A stretch of DNA of 64,000 nucleotides from Trematomus loennbergii (taxonomy: Eukaryota; Chordata; Actinopteri; Perciformes; Nototheniidae). Below the pieces are notes generated by a model. The model did no database searches, was not told the origin of the DNA, and worked only from the letters and a program-made list of their open reading frames with translations. Numbering within the stretch: position 1 is the stretch's first letter; each line of letters starts with the position of its first letter. Where the stretch lies: assembly GCA_012861695.1 (NCBI GenBank), contig JAAOOA010000192.1, positions 50,001 through 114,000 of the forward strand, in the 5' to 3' direction. Both the position numbers and the translations under genes were made by a program. Below, piece by piece: positions 10,853 to 21,674 of this stretch.

Positions 10853-11043
10853 TCAGTACCGGGGTGCTGAAGAAAAGAGGGAGCAGATTGTCGGGCCTCC
10901 TTCCTATTTATACTGGAAGTGAGTCCGAAGGTGGGGCCCACCTCGCAGGTGGGCGTGGACTCCAAGTGTTTTCAGTGCTGCGCGGGTGCGCAGGGGATTA
11001 CCCAATAGCGATAGCCTTAGAGGGCGAAGCCTATACGAAATAG
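10853..11043 (-). promoter_or_regulatory. Putative promoter in the DIRS 5' terminal repeat
   Basis: Read on the minus strand, TATAAATA (10905-10912) follows a GC-rich block with GCGCACCCGCGCAG and precedes the ORF1 start by about 120 bp. The same TATA box is present in the other terminal copy at 8973-8980. The promoter role is inferred from position. Confidence 0.5.
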
Positions 11044-11500
11044 AACATGGAGGACCCATATTTTTTTATCAGACGAAGGACAGGCATTTAAAATGTCACA
11101 ATAAGAAATGCAAGTTAGACAGTGAGCAGAGTTCTGTCTGCAACTTTTGATCTGCTGGTTCCTTTCCTACGCACCTGTTTCATGAAGCAGATGTGGGGAG
11201 TGTCCCTCTGTCTGTATTGATAAAAGCAAAATGAGACAAAGTGCAATGAAACAGACGTAGTGAATAAATCATGATGCACATGGAGCATGTGACTTAAGCA
11301 CCCGCTGAGGCTTCTACTCCACTGGAGAGGCTTCAGATACCAGCTGACAAGGACATGATGTGTGTGGAGACATGAGGACAGAACTTTAAATATGAAAATA
11401 ACACCTTCTTAATGTGGGTTAATTTGCTCAAATGAAGTTGGACTGCATGTATCTCAATGCACTCCTTATATTTGTGTAACATGGATGGAAAAGCACTTAA

Positions 11501-12498
11501 AGTGGACCTATCATGCTATATTTGAACAATATATTGTAGGGCCATACCTATATAAAGTATATAAATATAGTTTTTTTTTCAAAATACCAAACAGATCCTG
11601 CATTTTAGCCATGCCTCATTTCGCTCTATTTGCTCTTTCCAGCCCTGTTTTTGCAGGGGGCTGATTCTGTGAGCTGCATCTGACCACGCCCCCCTGCAGG
11701 AGAGGGGAGCGTGCTTTGAGATCAGCTGCTGGGCTGTCAGAAGAGGGGGAGAAAAAGAGATCTCCGTCCTCCGTGTTTTATTCTTATATTATTATATAGA
11801 GTCGTTATTCATTGTTTTTAGCTCAATAAATAACAAAGAAGACCTTTGACCGGCACTTTTCTAATTTTTCTTTAAAGATTTAAACTTTAACGGACATGTT
11901 GACCGGCGAAAAAAAATCTAACTGAAACTCTGCCGCACGGTCCCCTCTTTCCTTGGAAGAGGCGGGGGGGGGGGGGGTGTTTGTCATCTGCTGGTGGACT
12001 AACCGGAGAGAATTACAGTGCTTGCCTCGACGGGGAGGGATTGCATTGAATTAAAGCAGCGGGAGCAAACGCTTGCCTCGGGAGGGAGAAAAAGAGCCAC
12101 AGCGGAGAATAAACAGAAGGGCAACCATGGCAACCATGCGCGGGAAGTCTTCTTCACTGCTTTTGTGGCAGACTACAGCGCCACTTACAGGCCTGGCATA
12201 TGTACTACAGCGTCTCCAGCGTTTTGGGGGGCAATGGCCGGCCGTGGCCCAACCCCACATTCCCCTGATAGGTGGAGAGTTGGCCATATAGTCGGAGCTC
12301 CTCGTTCCTGACGTCAGAGAAATGTTCAAATCTGTATCAGTCTGTATCAGATCCGTTGCAGCGTTTTTAGAGATTTGGGTATGGAGGAAAAGAGAGAGGG
12401 TTGTGTTTTCTGACACTTGGTGAGTTCCCTGGAACACCGGGGACACATATTCATGTATAAAAGACGTACAAAAGTGCATTTTGCATGATAGGTCCCCT
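11501..12498. mobile_element. TTAA-flanked MITE, family member A
   Basis: Ends AGTGGACCTATCATGC (left) and AGGGGACCTATCATGC (right, reversed) are flanked by TTAA on both sides (11497-11500, 12499-12502). The 998-bp interior is shared with the copies at 19637 (inverted), 22578 and 46975; shared blocks include AATACCAAACAGATC, GCCATGCCTCATTT, GGGCTGATTCTGTGAG and GGCCTGGCATATGTACTACA. There is a poly-G run near 11967-11978. Open frames inside (for example 12051-12521 reverse) have no recognised product. TTAA flanks point to a piggyBac-type transposase acting in trans. Confidence 0.85.
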
Positions 12499-12627
12499 TT
12501 AAATACACATTCACAATCCATACTGTTTGTGAGTTAGGCCTATGGGCAGATATAAAGGCTGTTACTATTTATTACAGTGATAAACTGAAACGTTTACTTA
12601 AATTAAGTGCATTATGTGTCACATATC

Positions 12628-12785
12628 TGTATTAGGTTAGTTGAAAGCAATACTATTTAGTAAAACCTAAAACAATTTATTCAAACTTAATTGCATTTCT
12701 TTAAAATAATATGAAATCTGTTATGTGAAATCTGTTGACATAATGTATTTCATTTAAGTCAACATTTCAGTTTTTTAAGTGTATA
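12628..12785. repeat. Small hairpin repeat (MITE-like), copy 2
   Basis: Same motif order as 181-350: GGTTAGTTGAAAGCAA at the left, then ACCTAAAACAATTTATTCAA, ATTTAAGTCAACATTT and TTTTTTAAGTGTA. The right hairpin arm is decayed. Confidence 0.5.
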
Positions 12786-14305
12786 CTGTGTACAGTTCAT
12801 AATAGTAATACCAACTGCATTCCATTTCCAAGTGAGACAGTTTTAGGTCCTAGTTCCATTCAAGTGCCTCCCTGTCATGGCTTACTGAGAATAGAAATGG
12901 TATTCAGCCATTGTTTAATACACATGTGCATGTGTGCAATCAACTCAAAAACAAGTATACTTGTCAATGCTGGTCAATACTGCTGTTATACTGAGTGTGG
13001 TAACAGTTTAATTCCACATAGGCTTTTTGGAGGGTTTGATTGGAATATGTCGTGAGTCATCCATTAAAGTGTGGTGGTCCTTCATTTGATGTACTGTAAG
13101 TGTAATCTAAGTAAATTACACACGGGAGATGCAAACTGAAAGGATACTTTTTTTTTGCAAATTAAAACTTTACTTTACATTTCATTTTGCCATGAATAAC
13201 TATAAAAACACCTATCATTTCATTCAAGCACATCTTGAATATACTGTGACATTTAACACACTAAGAACAACTTAAGCAATTTCAACTTTCGTTTCGTTCA
13301 GATTAGATGCAGAGTGTGTTATTGTTTTGTTTTTTGTTAACTTGGGAGTATGGGGCTGGAAGGAAGAGGGTAGGGGACATAATAATACAAAGTTTACTGC
13401 TATATTTCTATCCACACCCACTGGTGGTTATTGCAAACTCTTCGCAAATAACAAAAAAAAACATCTGTATATATATATATGGAAAAAGAAGTGTGTTGTG
13501 CAGGTGGGTGTGAGGAAACATGGCTGGAGCAGGTGGAAATTCCTTGAAGGTATCTGATGGTTGGATGGAGAATGGCAGGTAAGTGAGTGATTGGCAGACG
13601 GGAAAAAAGGCCACCAAGAAAAAAAACATCTGTTTGATTTCTGTGTTCCTCCCCCAAACACAGCACCTGAGATTACTCAAGTGTTGATGTGTTGATTGCA
13701 TTTTCTTCCTCATAAAACATTTGCAAAAATAAGTTTGAAAATAAATGTTCTCTTCATCTTTACTTCTTGCAGTCCTCTTTCTTGTAGCCCATTCAGTGAG
13801 CATCATAAAACAATTAAACTGCATACATTTTCAGTTTGTTGTAATTATATGGCTTAAAGCACAGCATTGAAAACTCATAGCTCCAACCCTCAGTCTCGTA
13901 CGCTGCAGACTTCCTGGTGACATTTTGATGTTGGCAGCTGCGATCACCTTTCAAGCATCTAAAGGTTGCGTCGCCCACTCTCTAAAACTGGATACATGCT
14001 TTCATGTGAAGGCAAGCAGGGCCTTCAAAGTGCTCTGTGATAAGCTAATAGAAGAGGAGGCTTTTACTTATTGATGCAGAGATCCAGTGGGCGGGCAGCG
14101 TGGAGGAACTGCATGCAACGGACAGTTCACAGCTGACAGTCTAACATCACTGTGTAACACACCCAGGTACAACTCTGTCACACGTTCCTGTTTCCTCTGT
14201 CTCAAGTCTCTGAACACGGCACTGCAGTCTCACACGTTATTTCAGTTTGTCACTGGTTTGGGCTGCCTGCCTTCATTTTACATTAACATACTTTTGATAA
14301 GTTAA
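12786..14305. other. Spacer, no gene recognised
   Basis: Contains a short (AT)n run near 13468 and several short open frames on both strands without recognisable motifs. Nothing else stands out. Confidence 0.45.
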
Positions 14306-14511
14306 ACACTGCACAATTATTAGGCAAGTGAGTATTTTGACCATATCATAATTTGTATGCATATTTTCCAACTCCAAGCTGTATAAACTTGAATGTGTAT
14401 TGGATTTAAGCATATCAGGTGATGTGTAATGAGGGAGGGTGTGGCCTAAGTGTCACAATTTTAGTTTTGTCTGTCTTGTCATGGTTTTATTTTGCAATTC
14501 TGTTCTCCATC

Positions 14512-16093
14512 GAGGTTTCTCAATACTCTAATTTCCCCTCCTCGACTCCTATCCTCGAGACTTAGTCCGCCCACAGGAGATGCGAGCGGAGGAGCCGAGG
14601 AGGGGAACCGAGGAGAGAGGAGGGGAAGCAGCAGGCGGTTAGAGAAATGAGAACTCCTCTCCTCTGAGCGGTCATTAATGATGACAGGAGGCACAGCAGC
14701 AATCTGTCTGATGGACAGATGTGTTCATGACGACTTATATATTTACTTGTAATTCATTCACAGTGCGGTATAATGAGACAATAACAGGCTACTGATACAT
14801 ATACACACATATATTTATATAAATATATACAATTTCAGAATCAAACAAGTATGAGAGCACTCTCATAATAACGTAACACAATCAGAGACTGGATATATCC
14901 CCCCCCCTCTCTCAGGTCGCTGAAATGGGGAATTGAAATTAAGGGCCAAAAGTTGTATTTACAAGTATTAAAAGTAAGCATCGGACACCAAACCAACTGA
15001 GACCCGTCTGTCCGCCGCATCTACGCACTGTACAACACACACACCTACACACTGTACCACACACCCTACAGCTCCTAAAGCATAATCAGGCTACAGCCGT
15101 TGTGTATTTTATTCTGTGAAGCACTAAATGGTCTTGGAAAAATATTGACTCTTTGTTTCTAGATATCTACTAAACTACAGCATACAAATACGAGAGTAAT
15201 GTAGGCCTGTTATACTGAGTGATATATATTTTACACACTGCTCTGCTTTCTGCACGGACCTCGCAGCTGTTCTCACTGTAAACATCGCGTCGCGATGAAA
15301 GCAGTTACTAAAATAATATCCAGGGGATGCATGCAGAGCTGTCATTGGCTGAGATAAGTCCGGCCGTGCGTAACGCCTCAACCGTTCCTGGAAATGCATC
15401 CGCGGAGGAGCCGTGGAGGACCCATCAGTGTCTCCTCCAGAGAGCTCCTCCAGAGAGCCTCCTCGATGCTCGATGCTCGGTCCTCGATGTGCATTTAGAG
15501 AAATTAGATGTCCTTCAACATGGCGCGCTGAAATCCATTTCCGGGTCACTACCGGAGGACCGAGGAGTCGAGTCGAGGAGGGGAAATTATAGGCTGCGTC
15601 TCAGGTCGATTATTTTCATTTCCTCGGTCCTCGGTCCTCGGTATCACCGGAAGTTGATTTGTCTTTGTGCACTCTAATCAATATTAATCTAACTATTGTT
15701 CGTTTATACATTTTAAGAATGGCGTTTATCTTTTTTGAGAATGAGTTCTTATTTGATTTTATTTATTTGGGTCTACAACAGATGATACAAATGTTTGTGT
15801 CAGTAAATGTGTACTAACAGAGGCGGGGGTGTTTGTGAAAATAACGGGGACAGAGCTGCTGTCAGACGATCAGCTGTGCGGCGTCATCACAAACGGACGT
15901 CACTTCACGTGACGCTCCGGAGGAAAGGACGTCCCATTGCTCTTAAAACTCATTTCCCTGCTTCTCGTGGTTTCCTTGCGTCTCTCCATGCTTCCCTGGT
16001 GGGAGGGACTAAACGCAGGGAAACGACGCAAGTGAAGGACGCAAGGGTTCCATTTAATCGACCTGAGAAGCAGCCAGAGTATTGAGAAACCTC
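14512..16093. mobile_element. TIR element nested in the solo LTR
   Basis: Terminal repeats GAGGTTTCTCAATACTCT (14512-14529) and its exact complement (16076-16093) extend inward as GGCTGC-TCTCAGGTCGATTA on both sides once the inner MITE is removed (15590-15615 and, reversed, 16075-16050). No clear target duplication. No transposase recognised; a short open frame (15807-16085) is probably chance. Confidence 0.75.
14531..15587. mobile_element. TA-flanked MITE nested in the left end of the TIR element
   Basis: Perfect 18-bp terminal repeats ATTTCCCCTCCTCGACTC (left) and its complement (15570-15587) are flanked by TA on both sides (14529-14530, 15588-15589). Removing it restores the outer terminal repeat. 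The inside is rich in CCTCGG/CCGAGG motifs near both ends. TA duplication suggests Tc1/mariner-type mobilisation. Confidence 0.8.
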
Positions 16094-16955
16094 CTGTGTC
16101 TTGTCTTCCTTCCTGTGTTTGCCCTCCTGTGTCTGATTGTGTTCACCTGTTGCCCTTGTGTTTCTGCCTCCCCTGCCCAGCTGTTTCTTGTCCTGTGATT
16201 ACCCTTCTGTGTATTTAGTCTTGTGTTCCCCTGTGCTCCATGTCGGTTCATTGTCTTTCCTTTCACGTCATGCTCCATGTTTGTCCCTGAAGTTTTTGGT
16301 CCTGGATTCCTTACTCGTGCTCCCCTGATTTGGTAATTTCTTAATAAGTTTGTTCCTTGTTTTCTTTTGTCATCGGCTTTTGTGAAATAAAGCTAGCTTT
16401 TTGTTACCCATTGAAACCCGCTTCTCCCTTTTTAAACTGCATTTGGGTCCTACCTTTTCCCGAATCCTGACACTAAGGACATCAACACCCTATATCAAGG
16501 TGTGCAGAATTATTAGGAAGGTTCTTTCCCTCAGGCAAAATGGGCCAAGAGATTTAACTGACTTTTGACAAGTCAAACATTTTAAAAGTCTTTCAGAGGG
16601 ATGAAGCACTTTTGAAATTGCTAAGATATTTAGGCGTGATCACAGAACCATCAAATGTTTAGTTGCAAATAGTCAACAGGGTGGCAAGAAACATATTGAG
16701 AAAAAAAGACGCAAATAAACTGCCAAAGATTTAACAAGAATCAAACGTGAAGCTACCAGGAAGCCATTATCCTCCAGTGCGGTCATATTCCAAAACTGTG
16801 ACCTACCTGGAGGACCCAGAAGTCTCAGGTGTTCAGAGACATGGCCATGTTGAGGGAGGTTGAAACCACCACTGAACAAGTCGCTCTGTAAACATGTACA
16901 TACATGCAGCTCAGTTGTCATCAGGTGCATCATGTTATGCAATGAGTAAAAGTTA

Positions 16956-17069
16956 GGTCAGTGAGGAGAAACAGCTGAATTACTGGGACAGCAGCTGTCC
17001 CCATGTGTCCGGTGATGATGAATAAAAAACAATTAAATGTTGTGTCAGCATCCTGCACACATATATTTC
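16956..17069. other. Short spacer
   Basis: Nothing recognised. Confidence 0.4.
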
Positions 17070-17985
17070 CAACCCGGTATCACGGCAAGACGTGAACATG
17101 TGACGATCTACCATGCTGGGAGACGTGAATATGTCACGGTTTCGTCCCTTCAAACGTGACAGTTACACGGTATTGTTAACATGGCCCTATTTTAAAACAT
17201 TTTAGAAGGCCTCACGAAATACTTTAATGTAAATTAAAATGTAAATGTGAAGGGATGTGTGTAATGTGGTGATTGACATTATTCACCCACGGATCTATGG
17301 GTTGGGGGTATTGTTCCGCTCGGACATTTTAGTTAACCGGACTTACTGTTGATGTGAAAACATTTTTTTTAAATAAAATAATACTTTATTCCGAGTGTGC
17401 TTGCTTTTCTCTTTGAAAGTCATCACATAATGGCATTGTAATACACGGTTCGGCTGTATTAAATATTACATATATGCCGTAGTTCTGTATTTATAGAGCC
17501 CTGATGAGAAGACTTCTAGACAAACAGGAAGCACTGCCACCAAAACTGAAACGTGACGTGGATCATAAATATATCAGCAATTAAACAACATCTTACATTT
17601 CTTTTCACACAATACGTCTCCTTGCAGTATCAATACTAATTCCACATCCACACCTCCACACACATGGATTAACATCGATTTAATACATTAATGTAGCCTT
17701 TGTTTCTGCTAAAAGAGGTGTCGACCAGCTAGGGCAACAAAAAATCGGCGAAATCGAGTGTGACGATTAAAAAATAAATTAAAAAACATCTAATTTGGAC
17801 AATAAAAACCGACCAATAGGCGCGGTAGACCATTTGCTTGGCACTTCCGGGTATTTCTCCACTGGTTGGGCCATGTTAACAATACCGTGTAACTGTCACG
17901 TTTGAAGGGACGAAACCGTGACATATTCACGTCTCCCAGCATGGTAGATCGTCACATGTTCACGTCTTGCCATGATACCGGGTTG
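17070..17985. mobile_element. MITE derived from the large 50893-57863 element
   Basis: Long terminal repeats of about 120 bp, CAACCCGGTATCACGGCAAG at the left and the complement at the right, are flanked by TATATTTC (17062-17069) and GATATTTC (17986-17993), a 7/8 match. Compared with the large element it is: left end, then the block starting near AGAAGGCCTCACGAAATAC, then the block TTAACATCGATTTAATACAT in reverse order, then right end. So it lacks two internal segments present in each arm of the large copy. 916 bp, no protein. Confidence 0.85.
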
Positions 17986-18047
17986 GATATTTCACAGCCT
18001 GTTGTCAGAAAACAGAAATCCTCAATTTGTCCCACGGTTGAGACATC

Positions 18048-18049
<2 letters not shown>

Positions 18050-18145
<96 letters not shown>
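18050..18145. repeat. (CA)n microsatellite
   Basis: About 47 uninterrupted CA units. Confidence 0.98.
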
Positions 18146-18146
<1 letters not shown>

Positions 18147-18527
18147 CCTCCCAGACTCTGAGAGGAGTTTCCTTCACTGTAAATCTCCAGTGTATAATAA
18201 TAATAATTATGCACACCTTCATTTGGGTGTTGATCTCCTCAGGCCACACACCTCCCTCATTACACAAATACACATCACCTGATATGATTATGAAGTAGTA
18301 CAGTCAGAAGTAGTGGAGCAGCAGCCAATAATGACAGTGATACTGCACACAGCAGACTGAGTATATTATTACAGGATGTATTGTGTGGAGGACCGTGGTG
18401 ATTTCTTTATATCGGGTTAGCGAGGCTAACTGTGGAGGGATGGAGCCTCACAGACTCACAGCTGCTGCACCAGTCCTTACGCGCAACGCGTCATTGGCTG
18501 AGAAGCCATGCGTGTCACAGAGACGAG
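18146..18527. other. Region just upstream of a candidate gene start
   Basis: Mixed composition with CpG density rising toward 18480. No protein-coding signal of its own. Confidence 0.4.
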
Positions 18528-18588
18528 GAACGAACCAGTAAACAGCTCTGAACGAACCAGTAAACAGCTCTGAACGAACCAGTAAACT
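18528..18588. repeat. 22-bp tandem repeat, nearly 3 copies
   Basis: Unit GAACGAACCAGTAAACAGCT plus CT repeats at 18528, 18550 and 18572 with no mismatch until the third unit ends. Confidence 0.9.
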
Positions 18589-18698
18589 ACTTTCCCTGGC
18601 TCCAGTGTCTGCTGCAGTTTATAGTGAGTGATCTCTCCGGCAGAGGACCGACTGTCTGCTCTCTCTCCCCGGACTAGAGCTGTCCTTCGTGCTGAAAC

Positions 18699-18755
18699 AT
18701 GAACCAGAGCGCCGGAGCCGCGCAGCACAGCCGCCGCTACTCCAGCGATGACAAG
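18699..18755 (+). CDS. Candidate first coding exon of a host gene (product unknown)
   Basis: ATG at 18699 opens a 19-codon frame, MNQSAGAAQHSRRYSSDDK, ending exactly at a consensus donor AAG|GTAGGA (GT at 18756). An in-frame stop (TGA at 18693-18695) lies six bases upstream, which supports this start. The exon and the 200 bp before it are GC- and CpG-rich compared with the surroundings, as at many vertebrate promoters. The peptide is polar with Arg-Arg and Ser-Asp-Asp, like a cytoplasmic N-terminus. I do not recognise the gene and found no second exon, so the remaining window would be intron. It could also be chance. Confidence 0.5.
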
Positions 18756-18967
18756 GTAGGAAGATTGCTGTCCTCTGATACTGTCCTCTGATACTGTCTC
18801 ACTACCACCTCATAGCACAAGCTGCACGAGGAGCTGTTTGTATGACTTTCAGAAGTCTCGTGCATTTGACATTCAACTCTCAGCGGGAGAGAGCCATTCT
18901 GAAAAGTTGCGAGGAGCAAAACTAAATCACGTGGAGCGAGTTTTGAGTCGTTGCAATGATAATAACA

Positions 18968-18977
18968 CTGTGTGTGT

Positions 18978-19025
<48 letters not shown>

Positions 19026-19050
19026 TTTGTGTGTGTTTGTGTTTGTGCGA
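18968..19050. repeat. (TG)n microsatellite
   Basis: TG repeats with a few TTCG/GTTT interruptions. Confidence 0.95.
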
Positions 19051-19632
19051 ACATTTGATATGTGGTTGTGTTCCTTTAGTTACTTAGGTAACTTGTGTGA
19101 ATCCAATGCTTGCCTTCACTTGAAATTATGTATCCAGTTTTAGAGAATGGGCGAAAAGTAATATATAACAACATTAAATGTATTTCTTTAAGTGAAAAGC
19201 TAATGTTGCAAAATACTTTATCAGGGTCCAACAACAAAACTAAAAGTATAGGTGCGTTCAGGGAATGTGTCATTCCTATTAGTTTACACACCAGTTACTA
19301 CATTACTGGATGAGGGAAAAATACAGTTCTTTATTATTTATGAAAAGCAACTTTGGTCTGGGTGGGGACTTCAGGGAAACTTCAGAGGTATGCAGTTGTT
19401 TACGTCCGTCATCAGTCTCAGTTGTGTCAGCATGAACTGTTTGCGTCAGCTCTTTTTTTGTGGCATTAGTCATTTAAAAGAAGTGTGAGATCAGATGAGA
19501 CAATGAGATCATGTATAAGAACATTCATTCATTCATCCCAGAAGGGAAGTTTTTGGAAGCAAAAACATGGGCATACAGAGACAGTGTAGTGAAATATATG
19601 ACTGAATACTCTCTATACTCTGGAAAACTACT
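19051..19632. other. Spacer, no gene recognised
   Basis: Short chance open frames only. Confidence 0.4.
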
Positions 19633-19636
19633 TTAA

Positions 19637-20580
19637 AGGGGACCTATCATGCAAAATGCACTTTTGTACGTATTTTATACATGAATACGTGTCCCGGTGC
19701 TCCAGGGAACTCACCAAGTGTCAGAAAACACAACCCTCTCTATTTTCCTCCATACCCAAATCTCTAAAAAAGGGGCTGCAACGGATCTGATAAAAACTGA
19801 TCCAGATTTGAACACTTTACTGACGTCAGTAAAGTGGCGCTACGGCTATTGGGCCAACTCTCCACCTATCAGGGGAATGTGGGTTGGGCCACGGCCGGCC
19901 ATTGCCGCTCGAAAGCGCTGGAGACGCTGTAGTACATATGCCAGGCCTGTAAGTGGCGCTGTAGTCTGCCACAAAAGCAGTGAAGAAGACTTCCCGTGCA
20001 TAGTTACCATGGTTACCTTCTGTTTATTCTCCGCTGTGGCTTTTTTCTCCCTCCCCGTCGAGGCAAGCACTGTAATTCTCTCCGGTTAGTCCACCAGCAG
20101 ATGACAAACACCCACCTCTCCGCCTCTTCCAAGGAACGAGGGGACCGTGCGGCAGAGTTTCAGTTTCTTTCGCCGGTCAAGATGTCCGTTAAAGTTTATA
20201 TCTTCCGGACAAAATTAGAAAAGTGCCCGTCAAAGGTCTTCTTTGTTATTTATTGAGCTTTAAAACAAATGAATAACGACTCTATATAATAATAGGCTAT
20301 AATAAAACACGGAAGACGGAGATCTATTTTCTCCCCCTCTTCTGACAGCCCAGCAGCTGTTCAGAGCGTGCTCCCCTCTCCTGCAGGGGGGCGTGGTCAG
20401 CTGCAGCTCACAGAATCAGACCCCTGCAAAAACAGTGCTGGAGAACAGCCAATAGAGCGAAATGAGGCATGGCTTAAAATCATGATCTGTTTGGTATTTT
20501 GAAAACAGAAACGTATAAATATACCTTATATAGGTATGGCCCTACAATATATCATTTAAATATAGCATGATAGGTCCACT
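19637..20580. mobile_element. TTAA-flanked MITE, family member B (inverted relative to A)
   Basis: Starts AGGGGACCTATCATGCAAAA and ends with the complement of AGTGGACCTATCATGC; TTAA at 19633-19636 and 20581-20584. Collinear in reverse with member A over nearly its whole 944 bp, including the CTATCAGGGGAATGTGGGTT and TCTGACAGCCCAGCAGCTG blocks. No coding function. Confidence 0.88.
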
Positions 20581-20584
20581 TTAA

Positions 20585-21674
20585 CACAAGGCTCTAGCAA
20601 ACACAAAATGTAACCCTTATTTGAAAGATGTGAAGAAGACCTCTAGTTTGAATTATTTTTTGGTTGTTGTTTTGACACACAGGAAGCTAAGCAAATGTTT
20701 CTCACAGTTTTTTCTTTACTGTCTCCAATAATAATTTCAACTGTCCCAAAACTAAATGTTTTATTTGAATGTTATTCTTTTACTTTGTTGTTGTAAACAG
20801 GTCATTTTCCCTCGCTGATATGTTTGTTATATTACCTGTTTCTCTCCAAAATACAACTTTACAAAACTACATTTGAATACCGGATGGAACGGCAGAATCA
20901 TATAGTGGAAATAGCTTCCTTTTGACACTTTCAACACATGGTGGTTTGTCAGTAGATCTATGTCATCAGCCCCTCTACATGTTCTAAATATGATGGTGAT
21001 ACATCTAATCATGCTAACACGTCTCTGGTGATGTGTTGGATTGATGGACTAATGAACCAATGGACTAACAAACTGACAGTGCTATTTATAGAGCCGCACT
21101 AATAGTGTGAAATGAAAGCTTCTCTCTTAGGAACACAAATGAATTCCAATCACCTTGGCTATATGCTACACACTGTGTGTCTTATTACATGCAGCATTAA
21201 AGCAGCTGCATAAAATGGAAAATAGGACAATTGTTACATTGCCCATGGGCATTTGAGAGAGAAATGAATGTACATGCTCTGCTGGGGGCGATCCAGTTGT
21301 TCCACTCCCTGCCTCCTCCAGTTAATCCATTACTGTGAGAACTACTGGCATCTGTGGGAAGCAGTGTTTTGTTTCAGAAGTACCATGCAAGTCATATTGT
21401 CATAAAAGAGGACATTGTAAATAAAACATATCATTTAACTTTCTGAAAAATATTTAGTTACTCAGACCAACATGCTTCTTATTAACATTAGTCACTAGTG
21501 ACCGGTGTAAGAATATACAAAGAAAGTCAGTACCACTTAGTTTGAATGTAAAAAAAAAAAACCCTAACAGTGACATTAATATTCTGTTCTAACTAATTTC
21601 CTCAATATTAACTATATTGTTTGCAATGTTTATGGTCAAGTACATTTGAATGAGTATTGATTGTTTGTGATGAC
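20585..21674. other. Spacer, no gene recognised
   Basis: AT-rich, no repeat family or coding segment recognised. Confidence 0.45.

Larger units (their letters stand above)
8827..11045 (-). mobile_element. DIRS-like retrotransposon, internally deleted
   Basis: The two ends carry inverted copies of about 160 bp: 8866-9027 and, reversed, 11020-10855. Both include CTAAGGCTATCGCTATTGGG, the GC-rich CCCCTGCGCAC block and TATAAATAGGAAGGAGG. At the left end the terminal copy is followed by a complementary block (9053-9150), as expected for the internal complementary region of DIRS elements. Minus-strand relics, in order: a cysteine-rich ORF1 start (10787), an RNase H-like piece, and a tyrosine-recombinase piece. 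Most of the reverse transcriptase is missing; about 2.2 kb remains of a usual 5-6 kb. DIRS elements integrate with a tyrosine recombinase and so make no target duplication; none is seen. Confidence 0.82.
14451..16472 (+). mobile_element. Solo LTR with 5-bp TSD, itself interrupted
   Basis: The insertion begins TGTCACAATTTTAG and ends CGAATCCTGACA, so it has the TG...CA ends of LTRs. It is flanked by identical CTAAG (14446-14450, 16473-16477), and removing it with one CTAAG rejoins the Tc1-like sequence exactly. After removing the nested element (14512-16093), 440 bp remain, a normal LTR length. An AATAAA signal lies near 16386. No internal retroviral-type genes are present, so recombination between two LTRs is the simple explanation. 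Confidence 0.75.
14306..16955 (+). mobile_element. Tc1-like transposon, split by a 2-kb insertion and 3' truncated
   Basis: Left part 14306-14450 starts ACACTGCACAATTATTAGGC and runs to GGTGTGGCCTAAG. The right part resumes at CTAAGGACATCAACACCC (16473) and includes a second AATTATTAGG motif and transposase N-terminal sequence. In broken frames the plus strand resembles the Tc1 helix-turn-helix block (LT, then KS, SLSEG-like, ILG.DHRTI, KK.R.LTAKD and IKREATR-like segments). Homology fades near 16955, so the catalytic domain and right terminal repeat are missing. Confidence 0.75.

Noticed and set aside
12051..12521. A 156-codon open frame on the minus strand of MITE A
   Set aside because: No recognisable domain, and it spans the MITE end; kept only as a note in the family finding.
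17902..18298. Open frames of polyThr-His or Cys-Val
   Set aside because: These are translations of the (CA)n/(TG)n microsatellite.
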